A DNA stretch of 64,000 nt from Cenococcum geophilum 1.58 (Eukaryota > Ascomycota > Dothideomycetes > Gloniales > Gloniaceae), in assembly GCA_001692895.1 (NCBI GenBank), contig KV748190.1:2319645-2383644 (forward strand), given 5' to 3'. Below the pieces are notes generated by a model. The model did not search any database. It saw nothing but the letters and a program-made list of their open reading frames with translations, and was not told the origin of the DNA. Positions 11,241 through 23,150 of the stretch are shown in pieces (within the stretch, counting starts at the first letter, position 1; each line of letters starts with the position of its first letter). The position numbers and the translations under genes were made by a program.

Positions 11241-14035
11241 CTAGTAATATTTATATAAGTCTAATAATTAGCTAGTAATAGTAGAAAGTTAGAAAGAATA
11301 GCTATAAAGTAAATCCGCTAGAGCCGCTCGCCGCTCTAAAGCTAAACTAGGTAGTAATAAATCTTACTATAGCTTAAACGGGCAAAAAGTAACTAGCTTT
11401 GCCTGCCCTAGTAGTTCGTATAGCGTCTAGCTAGGGAGCCCTATAAGATGGAATGGTGTATATTTTGTTTAACCCACTTGCCCGAACTTAAGGCGGCGTA
11501 GCTGTTATATAGGTATTGTTTAGATACTAAATAAAGATTGGACAGTGCTAGTCTTTCTATAGACTAATTAGGGCAGTGTAATTTTATAAGGACGTTGTTA
11601 GGGGAGGATTAGGGACTAGATTAGGTGGTGTGAGCCTTTAGTAGATATAAATGTTCTTAATTATTAAGCTTATCTTAGTCGCTACTAGCGCAACTGCTAA
11701 GATAGTCCACTATATTTGGTGGGATAAATTGGGCCCTATATAGACCTAGAAATTTTAGGATTGTTTTACTATAGATTAAGCGAACTCGTCTTAGACAATA
11801 GAGGGTTTTATAGATTTCTCCTTTGTTAACACTACTTGCCTTACTTAAATCGCAGCCGATATGGATTATACTTAGAGCCTCCCTAGACCTATTATTGAGC
11901 CTAAGGGGTGCTATTATTAGATATGTCTCTGCACTCTATAGGATAACTAGTTTAGAACCGAGTTATAGCTAAAGAATTTTTGTCTATAAACTATACTTAA
12001 ATTAAAAATAGTGGAATAAAAGCTTAATGAGAAAGATAAAGTTATTAAATAAATAAAAGCTATTATAAAGAGATTAGAATAAAGAATGGAGCAAATCGCC
12101 AAAACACAACAGTATGAGAAAGAGGGTGGCTAATGCTAGAATTAAGTAAAAGTAGATAGTTAAACTCCTTTCTCTTTAACCAGTGTATAAATTAACCTTA
12201 TATTAGATTATGTCTATATAGGTAAAAGAGAGAGATACTAGAATACGCTTATTTAATAGTATAATTGCCCTAAGTCTAAGAAGTCTTCTCCTTTACCAAT
12301 GTGTAGAGTTTAGTTGTAGATTGGAATACGGCGCGTTTATATACGCTAAGATTATATTTAACTAAATGGATTTAGAGAGATTATGTTAGAGAATTTTGAT
12401 AATAATAATAATTAGAACCTTCTATGGGATACTATAATAGTAAAAGGACTAAAGTAAGATAGTTTAACTATAAATTAGGGAGAATCTTCCTCTTTATAAA
12501 TTTTAACCTTTTATACTAAATACCTTCTATAAGCCATTTCACAGAGACTATTTTATACTAGGTTTAAGATTAGAAGTAAAGGTTTTGGCTAAGAAGTCGT
12601 TTTAAGTCCTATAGCTTAATCTTAGCGTTGTTATAATGATGTAGAAATAAACGTACTATTTATTGCTATATATAACTTACTATAAAGTTCTGACTTATAT
12701 TTAAAGTGATATATACAGTAAGGGTTTAAATCTTAAGATTTTTTAAGGTACTACTATAATTCTCTTAATAAGTCTATTAAGAGACTTAGAAGTGCTAAGG
12801 TAAAGTATATATACAGTTTTAGCTTAAGGGCCTATAAAGCGTAGCGAAACTTTGCTTATATATATATGGGCGCCTTAGGAGATCTAGCGTTAAAGCAGCT
12901 ATTTATAAAGTATCTTTCTATATAGTTATACGCGATATTTAGCGTAGTTAGATAATAAATAGTAGTCTAGGGTTTATAATCGTGAATCCTATAATAACGA
13001 GTCTCTCCTAGAGTGTAAAGACGGCTTAGGGTTGTAATATAATATATAATTGTACTAAGATTAAAGTTTGACCTTAATATCTATAGTATTGTAAGCCCTA
13101 TAATAAATTATAAATATATAAAGACTAATACCTTAGAGTATTAACACGCTGTTATACCGTTATCGTCGGAGCTAGATAACTTATCTTAGGAGGTCTCCTC
13201 TAGGAGGCTGTTAGAATTAATATTGCCTTATATAATATTGGTTTCCTAATAACATTATTTTTAGTTATAGGCGTAATCCGCGAAATCACCTATTATTGCT
13301 AAAATATCGGGTTCTTTTACAAAACTCTTAAAACTATCATATTCCTCACTGTATAGACTTTTATACTAGCTTTACAGCTTAATATTAACTTCTTCTTAAG
13401 TATAGTGGTCTCTTTCTTTATAGCGTGATTCCCAACATTAAAATTCTTTTTTACGCTCTTAATATACTTTGTACCTCTATAAACCCTAAATATATCCCAT
13501 AATTTCTAGGCTAAGATCTATTAGTAGCTAAGAGAGGCTTAAATTATCTAAAGCTTTAAGTTTCGGCTTTATTTTATTATAAACTTAGAGATAGGTTAGA
13601 AAATGTGGTGGGCTAATTGGAATAATCTAAGCTAGATTAGAGGGAGGATTACTAGGAGAGGGAAGGTTAACTAATTATGCAGTTTACCTTTAAGTGGATG
13701 TTATTATAAGAAATAGTTAATGGTCGATTACTCCGTAATTTTACAACTTTATCTTATGGCTAGTTAAAGGCTAGACTATGCTAGTATTTATATAAGTTGT
13801 AGTATTACGTAATAAATAAAAATTATTACTTAGCGCGAATATTTAGATTATTATTACTAAAATTAATTCTTAAGCTATAACTAATATAATTCTAAATAAG
13901 TTAAATAGTTATAAACTACTTGGACAATATACAGACAATTTTCTGCATAGCTGCAATAAGTAAAATAGTAGTACTCTAGTGTAATGCCCTACGTTTTATT
14001 GCTTTGCTGGTAACGGAAGGTATTATTAGGGAATT
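11241..14035. other. degenerate AT-rich stretch; one coiled-coil-like trace
   Basis: No element family was recognised. On the plus strand, 11,936-12,133 keeps one frame whose stops are all TAA/TAG and whose residues, including KIVE, KLNEKDKVIK, IKAIIKRLE and RMEQIAKTQQYEKE, look like a charged coiled coil, so it may be a broken gene. The rest (12,134-14,035) is TpA-rich, without a readable frame, and shows nothing I can name. It may be an older, more heavily mutated repeat or former gene space. Confidence 0.35.
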
Positions 14036-14048
14036 TTAACTCCGTGGA

Positions 14049-14435
14049 ATGATTGTAGTAGAAATTGGAGATATGCTTAAAGAGAAAAAGGCGGAAGATA
14101 TACTAGATATAGAGCCTAAACTAGTGGCTCTAGCAGAGAGTAGAGTAGTGGGTAATAATAGAGTATTGGATACTATAGAACTAGACGCTAAGATAAATAT
14201 ACCTACTAAGGATAATATAAAGTTAACTATATTTAGTAATGCTGCGGTGGATAACGTAGCTGTAGAAGACGGTAAGGTGGTAAATATAGCTAAAGCAGAT
14301 CTTAAGCTAGATATGCTTACTAGTAATCCTAATAATATAGTGCTTAATAAAGATAGAGATGCTATAGTCGATAAGGCTGTTAGCGTTATGGAAATTAAAC
14401 TTAGTAGTATAGATGTAGGCATTACTGCATTTTAA
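14049..14435 (+). CDS. hypothetical small protein, 128 aa, open in RIP-degraded DNA
   Basis: An uninterrupted frame from ATG (14,049) to TAA (14,433-14,435). Codons show a purine-any-pyrimidine bias on the plus strand, favouring this strand over an equally long open frame on the minus strand (14,036-14,422, Ser/Thr/Leu-rich). The protein is rich in Asp, Asn, Lys, Val, Ile and Ala and has no Gln, His, Trp, Cys or Tyr. No signal peptide, membrane segment or known motif is visible. The absence of Gln and Trp may be why RIP left no stop codon, so the openness alone is weak evidence of a working gene. Neighbours give no functional hint. Confidence 0.3.
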   Translation: MIVVEIGDMLKEKKAEDILDIEPKLVALAESRVVGNNRVLDTIELDAKINIPTKDNIKLTIFSNAAVDNVAVEDGKVVNIAKADLKLDMLTSNPNNIVLNKDRDAIVDKAVSVMEIKLSSIDVGITAF

Positions 14436-15130
14436 ATAAACTGCTCTATTTAGTTTTTGGGATTTAATGTAAACACTATTCTAGTAGAGTAGTGGGATAT
14501 AGGTATATATTGCTTGCAGTAAAACCACTAGGGATTTGTATTTTAGATAAGGAAAAAGAAGTTGTTATTAGTACGATTTAATAGATTAAAGTAAATAAAA
14601 TCTATATTAAATGAATTTATAGCTATGCAAGGCTGCTTAAATATTAATTATATTAAGGTGTAATTTAATACAAGAAATTGAAACTCTAGAATATCTCTAA
14701 CGTTTACGGAAAGATTATTTAGTAAGAATAGCAATTTGCTATGCGGAAAATAGAGGATATTATTAAGGAAAGACTTACTCTATAAGGTAAAGAGTATAAA
14801 GTTATATAGAAGGAATTCTAGGTTCCTAAATTAGGATTAAGAAATGCAGAGCGTGTACTATATATATTTAAAATACGGAAGGAATTATTATAGCTGCTTT
14901 TAGATAAACCAAAGTCTATATATAGTAGAAGGGATTCATTTTAAGGTAGTACTATAAAATATTAAGTAATTAGTTAGTAATATAGATAAGTTAAACTAGC
15001 CCTAGAGTTAAGCTAAATTAATATTATACTTTTAAAGATTTTATAAAAATATAGAGCTCTTTACTGCAGGCTAGAACTATAATTTATATATAAGATATAA
15101 TATAATGAAGGACTTAATAGGGAGATTGAG
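14436..15130. other. no gene recognised
   Basis: AT-rich sequence with scattered stops in all frames as far as I could read. No tandem repeat, terminal repeat or motif was recognised. Confidence 0.5.
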
Positions 15131-15690
15131 GCTTATACTAGGTCTATTAATGTCCGTCCCTAGGTTATAGAAAGCCCACTATACCAGAAAATATAAGGGG
15201 TACTTTAACTTTAAGCAACTATAACTCTGCGCATATATTGGGATTTACTATAATTCTGTATAAGTTATGTGCTGCGACTATTCCTAAATGCTTGGGACCC
15301 CTCCTTTACCGAAAATTATATTTACGTTGTCTTCGCGCCTAATTTATAGAGAGCCTCCTTTTATAGCAAAACAGGACTTTTTCTCTACAGCATTACTATT
15401 AAGCTTTTTCTACGGTTAAAACTAATAAATAACCCTTATCCAATCCTTAGAGTCCTATAGCAATGCTAAGAAGTCCTTATTAGCCTTATAGCTATTATAG
15501 CGTAGGTCTTTATACAACCGGTTAGTACCTCCAATTAGAAAGACTAATGGCCCTAGTTAGCTCGAAACAACTCTATATATCCCGCAGATTTATTACAGTA
15601 TAATTTACTATAGTTAATATGCTAATTTCTTAGTCTAAGCTTATAGCTGTAAATATGTGGCTAATAGGGGCTTTATTAGCCCGCCTTGAG
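15130..15690 (+). repeat. repeat R1, copy 1
   Basis: A dispersed repeat of about 540 bp. Shared landmarks are gtccgtccctaggttata near its start, aaatataaggggtac about 45 bp further on, atttatagagagcctcc in the middle, and a segment near a conserved gtgtaattta late in the unit. A second direct copy is at 17,655-18,230, and a third, inverted, is split between 29,400-29,583 and 53,060-53,430. I see no TIR, LTR-type ends or coding frame, so its class is unknown. Ends are approximate. Confidence 0.7.
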
Positions 15691-16059
15691 GAACAAACGC
15701 AGTGTTATAGCTTACTACTAACACCCACCGCAAGTACTAGTAGAAGGAGAAACTTCGTAATAGCTAACGCGTCCTTTCTTCTTCTGCTGCTTTTAAGGAT
15801 TTATCTACACTATTACTAACGCTCTTTAAGAGTATAGGCCCTCTAAGTCCTTAAAGACTTCCCCTTTATCCTTTATACTTCCCTATACCTAGTTATACCT
15901 TATACCTCTATAATAAAGAAGTATCTTATATAAGTTATTCTAGATAAAAATATGGTTATTAAATAGGCACAAGCGGACTCTATTCTATGTCTTAATATTT
16001 ACTTAAAGAGGGATTTAATAAGTCTTAGCGAAGTTACAGATTATAAGACTAACGAATTC

Positions 16060-16800
16060 TTCCGCTCTACCTTTACCTACATTAATAATAAAGACATTAT
16101 ATAGGTTGGTCGGGCACCTAGAATATAAAAGTATAACTTAATAGTTAAGGATAAGAGCTGCGAAGAATCCCTAATAAGAAGATTTACCCGCTATATATGT
16201 GGATATTTATTATATCTAAAGCTAATTAAAAGAACCTCTTTATTAAACGCCCTAAAATATTATACGCTAATAATAAATACGAGATTAAGCTTGTGCTGTA
16301 GATACTTTTTAAAAAAGCTAAGGTCTTAGAATTCCTTAAATAATATCCCTATCTAAATATTGTTAGATATTACAGCTATATTATTAATTACGGCCATATT
16401 ACCGGCCTCGCCCTTAAAAAATATGGAGTTATTTTACAATATTGTCATAAGGATGTTCCATATAATCTTAATATTACTGCTTATATAAATAGCATCCGTG
16501 CTAGTATAAGGCACCTCCATTTTCTTAGACTTGCATATAATAACCTTAATCCCACAAATATTGCCCTTAATAGCGATGATAATCCGATTATTCTTAACTT
16601 TGGGTCTTATAAAAAGTTTAGTAAGGAACTTCTTTTAGGAGGCATATATGGCTAGGTTAACGAGGATTACTCTATATCTGCCTAACGTTATAATAAATCC
16701 GCGTTAGATAAAATAAAAGCGTGGCTAATAAAGGAGAAGACTAAAAGAGCTAAAAAGTACTTAATAGAAAAATGTATTGTATATATAACTAATATATAGC
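16060..16800 (+). pseudogene. fungal protein-kinase-like pseudogene
   Basis: One frame (codon start 16,329 and in phase) resembles the kinase-like family common in Sordariomycetes. Landmarks are YPYLNIVRYY (about 16,340), GHITGLALKKYGVILQY (about 16,390), the catalytic loop LAYNNLNPTNIAL (16,530-16,570), and LNFGSYKKF (16,593-16,620) in place of DFG. The expected His and Asp of the H-N-D loop are now Tyr and Asn, and the DFG Asp is Asn, all C-to-T type changes. A C-terminal helix (LDKIKAWL) follows near 16,710. Stops are TAA/TAG only. It sits between two direct R1 copies. A working kinase is ruled out; the N-lobe is poorly visible. Confidence 0.65.
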
Positions 16801-17654
16801 TTACCCACTACACGCCCAAGTTAATTATTAATATTAATTTAGATATGCCTTCCGTGTCCTTACCCTTTAAATAAGTCGTTTAAAACGTCTGTTTTAAATT
16901 ATAGGCAACTTATACTTGCTTAGGAACCACAATTTGGGTTACTATTAGACGTTAGGCAAGTACTCCTTCTATAATCGTCTCTCCTAACCTCTATTCGCGT
17001 TTGTCTTTAGCCCTACTTATTATACTAGACAATAATTATAGTAGTATGCGTATACCTTACTCTGTATTAGCATAGGATATAAATAATAGAATTTTCTAGC
17101 TTATATTAGGAAGGGTAGGCTTAATACTTCTTCGATATTATTACCGTAACGTAAAATTATGCAAAAGTTCTTAAAATTAATAGTGCTTTTTATATAAGTT
17201 ATCTAGCCACTAGGTTATCCGGCTAAGGGCGCTACTAAAAAAAGCCGGCTAGAACTATAACGAAAACGCTAGGGTCCTTTTGCGGGCTATCCCTTTATAT
17301 AGTATTTAACACTTTTTATATTAGGCGCTTTAGGCGCTTCTACTTAGGTTAGGCCACTGCTTACTATATACCCTCTAATTAATATATATATACCCCCCTA
17401 AAACAAGCTTAGATCCTTCTATTTTAAGTTAGAATATTATATACATTTAACTTGTTTACACCCAAATCGCGAAAATTAAAGTGTTAAAATATAATATATC
17501 TAATATATTTAAGATTGTTTTAAGTTAACTAATAGGACTATAGAGTGCTCTATAAGGCGCTATAAAAACTAGATTAAATACTACCGCCTCTATTTAACGT
17601 CTATAGATTGCCTTTATAGGTACGCCTATACCTACGCCTACGCTTACGCCTACT
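16801..17654. other. degenerate spacer with short hexamer repeat
   Basis: No coding frame recognised between the kinase trace and R1 copy 2. At about 17,615-17,655 there is a short run of a six-base repeat (tacgcc/tacacc-type units), just before the R1 copy. The remainder is TpA-rich. Confidence 0.4.
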
Positions 17655-18230
17655 TGTAGGTAGTATAACTAGTAACGTCCCTCCCTACTAGTTAAGAAAC
17701 CTACTAGGCCGAGAAATATAAGGGGTACCTTAACTTTACGCAACTTAAAATCTGTATATATATTAATATTAATTATAATCCTATATAGGTTATATGCTAT
17801 AGCTATTCCTTAACATCCTAGACCCCTTTTATTTAAAAATTACGTTACGCTTTATTGCCTTCGCGTTTAATTTATAGAGAGCCTCCTTTTTTAGCGAAAT
17901 AGAGTTCCTTCCGTATAGCACTACCGTTAAGCTCTTACCACTTCTTAATACTTATAAACGGCGTTATCTAAGCCTTAGAACCTTACTATAATGCCAAAAA
18001 GTCATTATAGCCTTATATCTGCTGTAGCGCGCAACTTTATATAAGCTTACTACCCTAGTTAATACTTCTAATTAGAGTAGTTACCAATCCTAGCTAGTGC
18101 GAAGTGACCCTACTTATCGTACTAATTATTACGGTGTAATTTATATATATTATCTAGTTAGCTAAGCTTGTAGCTGTTAGGCTTATAGCTATATAGACGC
18201 TTAGATGTTAAAGCGGCTAGTAAATAACAC
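17655..18230 (+). repeat. repeat R1, copy 2 (direct to copy 1)
   Basis: Aligns with copy 1 through the landmarks gtaccttaacttta, atttatagagagcctcc, ccttactataatgcc and gtgtaattta, in the same orientation. It matches copy 3 better than copy 1 at its right end (tgttaggcttatagctata). Differences between copies are largely C/T and G/A exchanges. Together with copy 1 it brackets the kinase-like pseudogene. Confidence 0.7.
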
Positions 18231-18850
18231 TAATAACTACTACTCTAACGTACGGGTAGTCTGGGAGTTAGGTAATATAATCTTAGTAGTAACCCCACCT
18301 AAATAAGTCACGTAACTTCTAAACTTATTAATATCTAAAAGTAGCATCTACTTATTATAACTCTATCCTCTCTTTATATATAACCTGCGCAACTTCTAGC
18401 GTAAAATAACCTTAAAGCAAGTTTAGTAATATAGCCGCTAGCGATTACGGCTTCACCCTTATATGTTTGCAACACTATTTGCTCTAGCCCGCAAGTAGGG
18501 ATACTAATATAAGTTTTGGCATTTTAGCTACAAATACGCTATAGCCTAAAGCACGTAATTTGCTACTATACTAAAGAGTACTTTTATTATAATTTGCAGC
18601 CCACGTATATATATATATATATATTCTATTATAGCCATGCACTATTTAGGGTATAGGCCGTTATAGAGCGCTAACTAAATACTTCCTGCTATTAATATGC
18701 CTGCTTTAGTTTAGAAGCCAACTATAAAAGCTATATATCTATTACCTAATACTATACTTAACTAAGGAAATAAAGAAAAGTAATGCGTTACTATTAGAAG
18801 AAAGTTAGAGTTTAGAGGCGAGCCTAAGTAAGTAGTTTTTGACGCCTTGT
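18231..18850. other. unassigned, possibly LINE 3' UTR on its right
   Basis: No frame or repeat recognised, apart from a short (TA)n tract near 18,610. The right part may hold the 3' UTR of the minus-strand LINE that follows; no poly(A)-type tail or target duplication was found to fix the end. Confidence 0.3.
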
Positions 18851-18899
18851 GTTTATAGGGCTATTTTAGCGTTATACGCTTCTTGATTGGCGACGTACT

Positions 18900-20674
18900 A
18901 ATAGGGGCATATGTAGAGGAGGCTCGCGGTATATTTAGTTAGATAATTAAAGGAGGAATTCTTAAGAGTCTTCGCTTATTAATGTCGGCTTTTATACTTA
19001 CTATATCTTATACGCTAAGGTATAAACGTCCGGTCTTCTTTGTAAATTTAATTATAGCTTTAACTATGCTAATGTCTGGCTTCTAGTGCTTAATTAGGCC
19101 GTCAATATTCCTACCTCCTTCTTATCTGCGTAAGTAGCCTCCTAATATATATAATAGATCCCCAAATCAATCTCTATATTACTCTCTTAGTTTAATCCTT
19201 TACTATATCTACCTCCTATAAGAGAAGAGGAAGTGCTATATTAATTCTATAAGCCTATAGTCGTATAACGCCGTCTCTAATGCATTAATTTTGTAAAGAT
19301 ATTCCTTTAGAAATAACTTACCGGTCTATAGCTGTGTAAGGATAGCAGCTTCTAAGCTAACTAGCTACTAGTATAATCCTATAGCCTTTTTAAGGTGGAG
19401 TATTGCGTTAATCTTCCTTGTAAACTTACCTGTCTTAAATTTTCCCGCTAGAAGCGGTTCTATTATTATCTTAGCTCTTTTTAAGGCTTGCGTTATAAGG
19501 TACTATAAAAGGCCGTCTCTTTATAGTAGCTCCTTGCTCTCTAGTCTTGTTGCCGCTTTAGTAAGCTTATTAGCCTTTTTATTTTCTACAAATCCTAAGT
19601 GGCCTGGAATTTAGTATAGCGTAATATTGTTTAGCTAAAGCTTCTTTAAGATCTCTATAACTATTTCCTAGCAGGCTTTAGCCCTCTAGCTCTATACTAA
19701 TAGCAACGCTAGTTGCGAGTTAGAGAATATTCTTATACTAAAAGCAGGTATTTGAAAATCTACTTAGTTAACAGCCGTATACGTAGGGTTTTATAGCTAG
19801 TTAGCTGCCTCGTTAATTACTAGAAGCTCTATAAGGTAGATATTAGCCTAATTGAAGCTCGCCACCGTTTTTAAAAGCGTTACTTTAGATAGTGTAGTAT
19901 ATACGCCAACTTTTGCCCTGCCATTGCGTACTAATATATTAATGTATATATTAACCTACCCTAGCTTATAGTCTTTAATAATAGCTTAAGTATACTCTTC
20001 GTCCTTATATATTACTACGTTAGGCTTAGCTACCTACGGTAGGTATATATACGGTTTAACCTCTAGCATCCTATTTACCTAGACGTCCTTATATATTTCT
20101 ACTATCCTCTAAAGTAGTAATTAGTACCGTCTATAGAGCTTCTGTCTTCAAATCATCTAATAAGGATATAATTTGCCTAGTTTATAGATTAATACCTAGA
20201 ACGCAATGGCCTAGTTATATAGCCTTTACTTAAAAGGGAGCAAGCCTATTTCTACCTCCGCTATTAGTAGAGCGATAGTGCGGAACCCCCTAATAATAGC
20301 TTATGCCGTAATCCTCTGCGCCTACTAGAGAAGCTATATTAACTCTTATATCGTAAGCGGGTACTATATTAGCAATATATAGTCTACTACTAGTAGGACT
20401 AAGCTCTTAGCTAGCTGCTTAACGCTCTTAAACTACAGTCCCTTTAATCTACGCAGCGCTAGCGTTACCTTAGTAGCTTTACCTACCTTATTTGCTAGGT
20501 ATGCCTTAAACCGTAGCTCCTTATTAAGAATTACCCTAAGGATTTTAACTTCCTGTGTTGGGGGGATTCCTTTTCCTTTAAATTGGAGCGGCGTAGTGGC
20601 ATCCTTACCCGCTTCTTTATATCTAGTAAGGTGGATAAATAACATTTTCTTCGCTTTAAATTAGGCTCTACTAG
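18900..20674 (-). pseudogene. LINE ORF2 C-terminal part: RT end, RNase H, tail
   Basis: Reads leftwards from the TIR insert. A 70-codon open stretch (20,433-20,645) covers the RT thumb region, with LFIHLTR, VKILRVILNKELRFKAYL and ALRRLKGL. RNase H follows: FSNSQLALL near 19,700-19,730 (the DSQ motif is now NSQ) and IPGHLGFVENKKANKL near 19,560-19,610. The C-terminal phrase KPDISIVKAIIKF near 19,060-19,100 is typical of Tad1-like LINE tails. Stops are RIP-type. The frame joins the RT part right of 23,237 once the insert is removed. Confidence 0.8.
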
Positions 20675-20844
20675 CATCAGGAATTTTTTTTTTGGGCTCG
20701 TTGTTGCGGTTTGCGGTAATTTGCGGCAAACTATACGGTCGCGGTGGGTGTATATAGTCCTTAGCGATTTGCGTAAAACGCGCATTTTATAACAAAATTG
20801 CAGCATTCTATAGCAAATTGCGGCAAAATACTTAACTACTGTGC

Positions 20845-20935
20845 GAAATGTACAAAATTTACAAAATGTACGAAATGTACGAAATGTATGAAATGTACGA
20901 AATATACAAAATGTATAAACTGTATAAATTGTAAC
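20845..20935. repeat. 9-bp tandem array in TIR element
   Basis: Imperfect repeats of cgaaatgta, about ten units, decaying to the right into tataaactgt-like units. Lies just inside the left terminal region. Confidence 0.7.
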
Positions 20936-21094
20936 TATATAAATTATATTATATAATACCCAGATTATTACATATTCCTATAGATTACTATAATATTCTT
21001 TTAAATATATTTATATTATAACTATATAAAATATAGAGCTATCTATTTAGGTATTAAGGGGGAAGCCTCTTATAGAGGCTCCAAATTGTTAATT

Positions 21095-21405
21095 AGTGGT
21101 ATTTACCTACCTACCTGCCTACTTATCTACCTGCCTGCCTACCTACCTACTTACCTACCTACCTACCTACTTACCTACCTGCCTGCCTACCTACCTACCT
21201 ATCTACCTACCTATTTACCTACCTATCTATCTATCTATCTGTCTATACCTACCTATCTATACCTACCTATCTATACCTATTATCTGTACCTACCTATCTA
21301 TACCTACTGTTTATACCTACCTATCTATGCCTACTATCTATGCCTACCTATCTATGCCTACCGTTTATACCTACCGTCTATACCTATTTATCTATACTAC
21401 CTCTA
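21095..21405. repeat. CCTA/TCTA tetranucleotide microsatellite
   Basis: A run of CCTA units (21,100-21,225) grading into CTATCTATAC-type units (to 21,405). The open frames read across it (Tyr-Leu-Pro repeats, 21,086-21,413) are by-products of the four-base repeat and should not be taken as genes. Confidence 0.9.
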
Positions 21406-21535
21406 AACAGTAGTTATCTGGGGTGCCTCTATAGGAGGGCTTAATTTAATTTAATTTGGTAATAGACTAATAATAAGGCTCTAGTTTGATTCAACCGATT
21501 AAATTATTTAGTATTTGCTAGCTAGGTTGTTTAAA

Positions 21536-21930
21536 CGGTTAGCGGTCGTCTAGCTCTAGCGACGGTTGTCTAGCTTTAGCGACAGTTATCTAGCTTTGGC
21601 GACAATCGTCTAGCTCTAATAACGGTTGTCTGGCTCTGGTGATAGTTGTCTAGCTCTAGCGACGGTCGTCTAGCTCTGGCAACGGTTATTTAGCTCTAAC
21701 AATAGTTGTCTAGCTCTAGCGATGGTTGTCTAGCTCTAACGATAGTTATCTAGCTCTAGCAACGATTGTCTAGCTCTGGCGACGGTTGTCTGGCTCTAGC
21801 GATGGTTGTCTGGCTTTTACGATGATTGTCTAGCTCTAGTAACGGTTATTTAGCTCTGGGGACGGTCGTCTAGCTTTAGGGATGGTTATCTAGTTCTGGT
21901 GACGGTTATCTAGTTCTGGCGATAGTTATC
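21536..21930. repeat. 20-bp minisatellite, about 19 units
   Basis: Unit close to GACGGTTGTCTAGCTCTAGC, in strict 20-bp register for almost 400 bp with no spacers. Variation between units is mostly C/T and G/A exchange. It is not a CRISPR array: there is no spacer sequence. Confidence 0.95.
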
Positions 21931-22049
21931 TGCTAGCTGCCGTTTTAGTACCTCTCCAGATAGGAAGGATATAAGAAAGAAAGGGTAAAAAATAAGGTGG
22001 CTACCTATGTATAGAGGCTATTGGGAATATAGCGGGGACTTAATAGTAA

Positions 22050-22985
22050 TGTGTTATGCGGAGCTTTGTGTAGAGCCTCTGTACGCAGAGCTTCGCGTAG
22101 AGCCTCGTGCAGAGCCTCTATACGTAGAGCTTTGCGTAGAGTTTCGTGTAGAGCTTCGTGTAGAGCTTCGTGCAGAGCTTTGTGCAGAGTCTTAGTAGAG
22201 CTTTGTGTAGAGCTTCGTGCAGAGCTTTGTGTAGAGCTTTGTGTAGGGCTTTGTGTAGAGCTTCGTGTAGAGCTTCGTGCAGAGCCTCTGTACGCAGAGC
22301 TTCGTGCAGAGCTTCGTGCAGAGCTTCGTGTAGAACTTCGTGCAGAGCTTCGTGCAGAGCTTCATGCAGAACTTCGTGTAGAGCTTCGTGTAGAGCTTCG
22401 TGCAGAGCCTCTGTACGCAGAGCTTCGTGCAGAGCTTTGTGTAGAACTTCGTGCAGAGCTTCGTGCAGAGCTTCGTGCAGAACTTCGTATAGAGCTTCGT
22501 GTAGAGCTTTGTGCAGAGCCTCTGTACGCAGAGCTTCGTGCAGAGCTTCGTGTAGAACTTCGTGCAGAGCTTCGTGCAGAACTTCGTGTAGAGCTTCGTG
22601 CAGAACTTTGTGTAGAGCTTCGTGTAGAACTTCGTGTAGAGCTTCGTGTAGAGCTTCGTGCAGAGCCTCGTGCAGAGCTTCGTGCAGAGCTTCGTGTAGA
22701 ACTTCGTGCAGAGCTTCGTGCAGAACTTTGTGTAGAGCTTTGTATAGAGCTTCGTGCAGAGCCTTGTGCAGAGCTTCGTGCAGAGCCTCTGTACGCAGAG
22801 CTTCGTGCAGAGCTTCGTGTAGAACTTCGTGTAGAGCTTTGTGTAGAACTTCGTGTAGAGCTTTGTGTAGAACTTTGTGTAGAGCTTTGTGTAGAGCTTC
22901 GTATAGAGCTTTGTATAGAGCTTCGTGCAGAGCTTTATATAGAGCTTTGTGCAAAGCTTCGTGTAAAGCTTCGTACGGAGCTTCT
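22050..22985. repeat. 12-bp satellite array, about 77 units
   Basis: Unit GAGCTTCGTGCA with variants carrying T for C (GTGTA, CTTTG) and AACTT for GAGCTT. Longer units with cctctgtacgca recur at irregular spacing. Because 12 is a multiple of three and units lack stops, long frames open on both strands (up to 319 codons of ELRAELRV-, SCRA- or HEAL-type repeats); I regard these as artefacts. The same unit occurs at 62,524-62,685 and 62,835-63,215. Confidence 0.95.
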
Positions 22986-22989
22986 GCGT

Positions 22990-23150
22990 ATTTGTAGCAA
23001 TTTATGGTAATTTACAGCAATTCGCATAGGCTACTTATAAGTAGCTACATATTTATAGCAATTTGTACAGGCTACTTATAAGTAGCTGCGTATTTGTAGC
23101 AATTTGCATAGGCTACTTATACGTAGCTGCGTGTTTATAGCAATTTGCTG
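22990..23150. repeat. 41-bp tandem repeat, three units, each with a hairpin
   Basis: Units start 41 bases apart (aggctac at 23,028, 23,069 and 23,110). Each contains gctacttataagtagc, a 16-base palindrome. Placed directly before the right terminal region. Confidence 0.85.

Noticed and set aside
14036..14422. Minus-strand 128-codon Ser/Leu-rich ORF
   Set aside because: Antisense to the plus-strand frame, whose RNY codon bias favours the plus strand.
21086..21413. Two overlapping Tyr-Leu-Pro-rich open frames
   Set aside because: They are translations of a CCTA/TCTA microsatellite in two frames.
21536..21930. Possible CRISPR array
   Set aside because: The 20-bp units follow one another with no spacers, and the window is fungal; it is a minisatellite.
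22007..23010. Long open frames (up to 319 codons) on both strands with ELRA, SCRA or HEAL repeats
   Set aside because: They are produced by a stop-free 12-bp satellite read in any frame; no start context, no non-repeat domain, and both strands are open at once.
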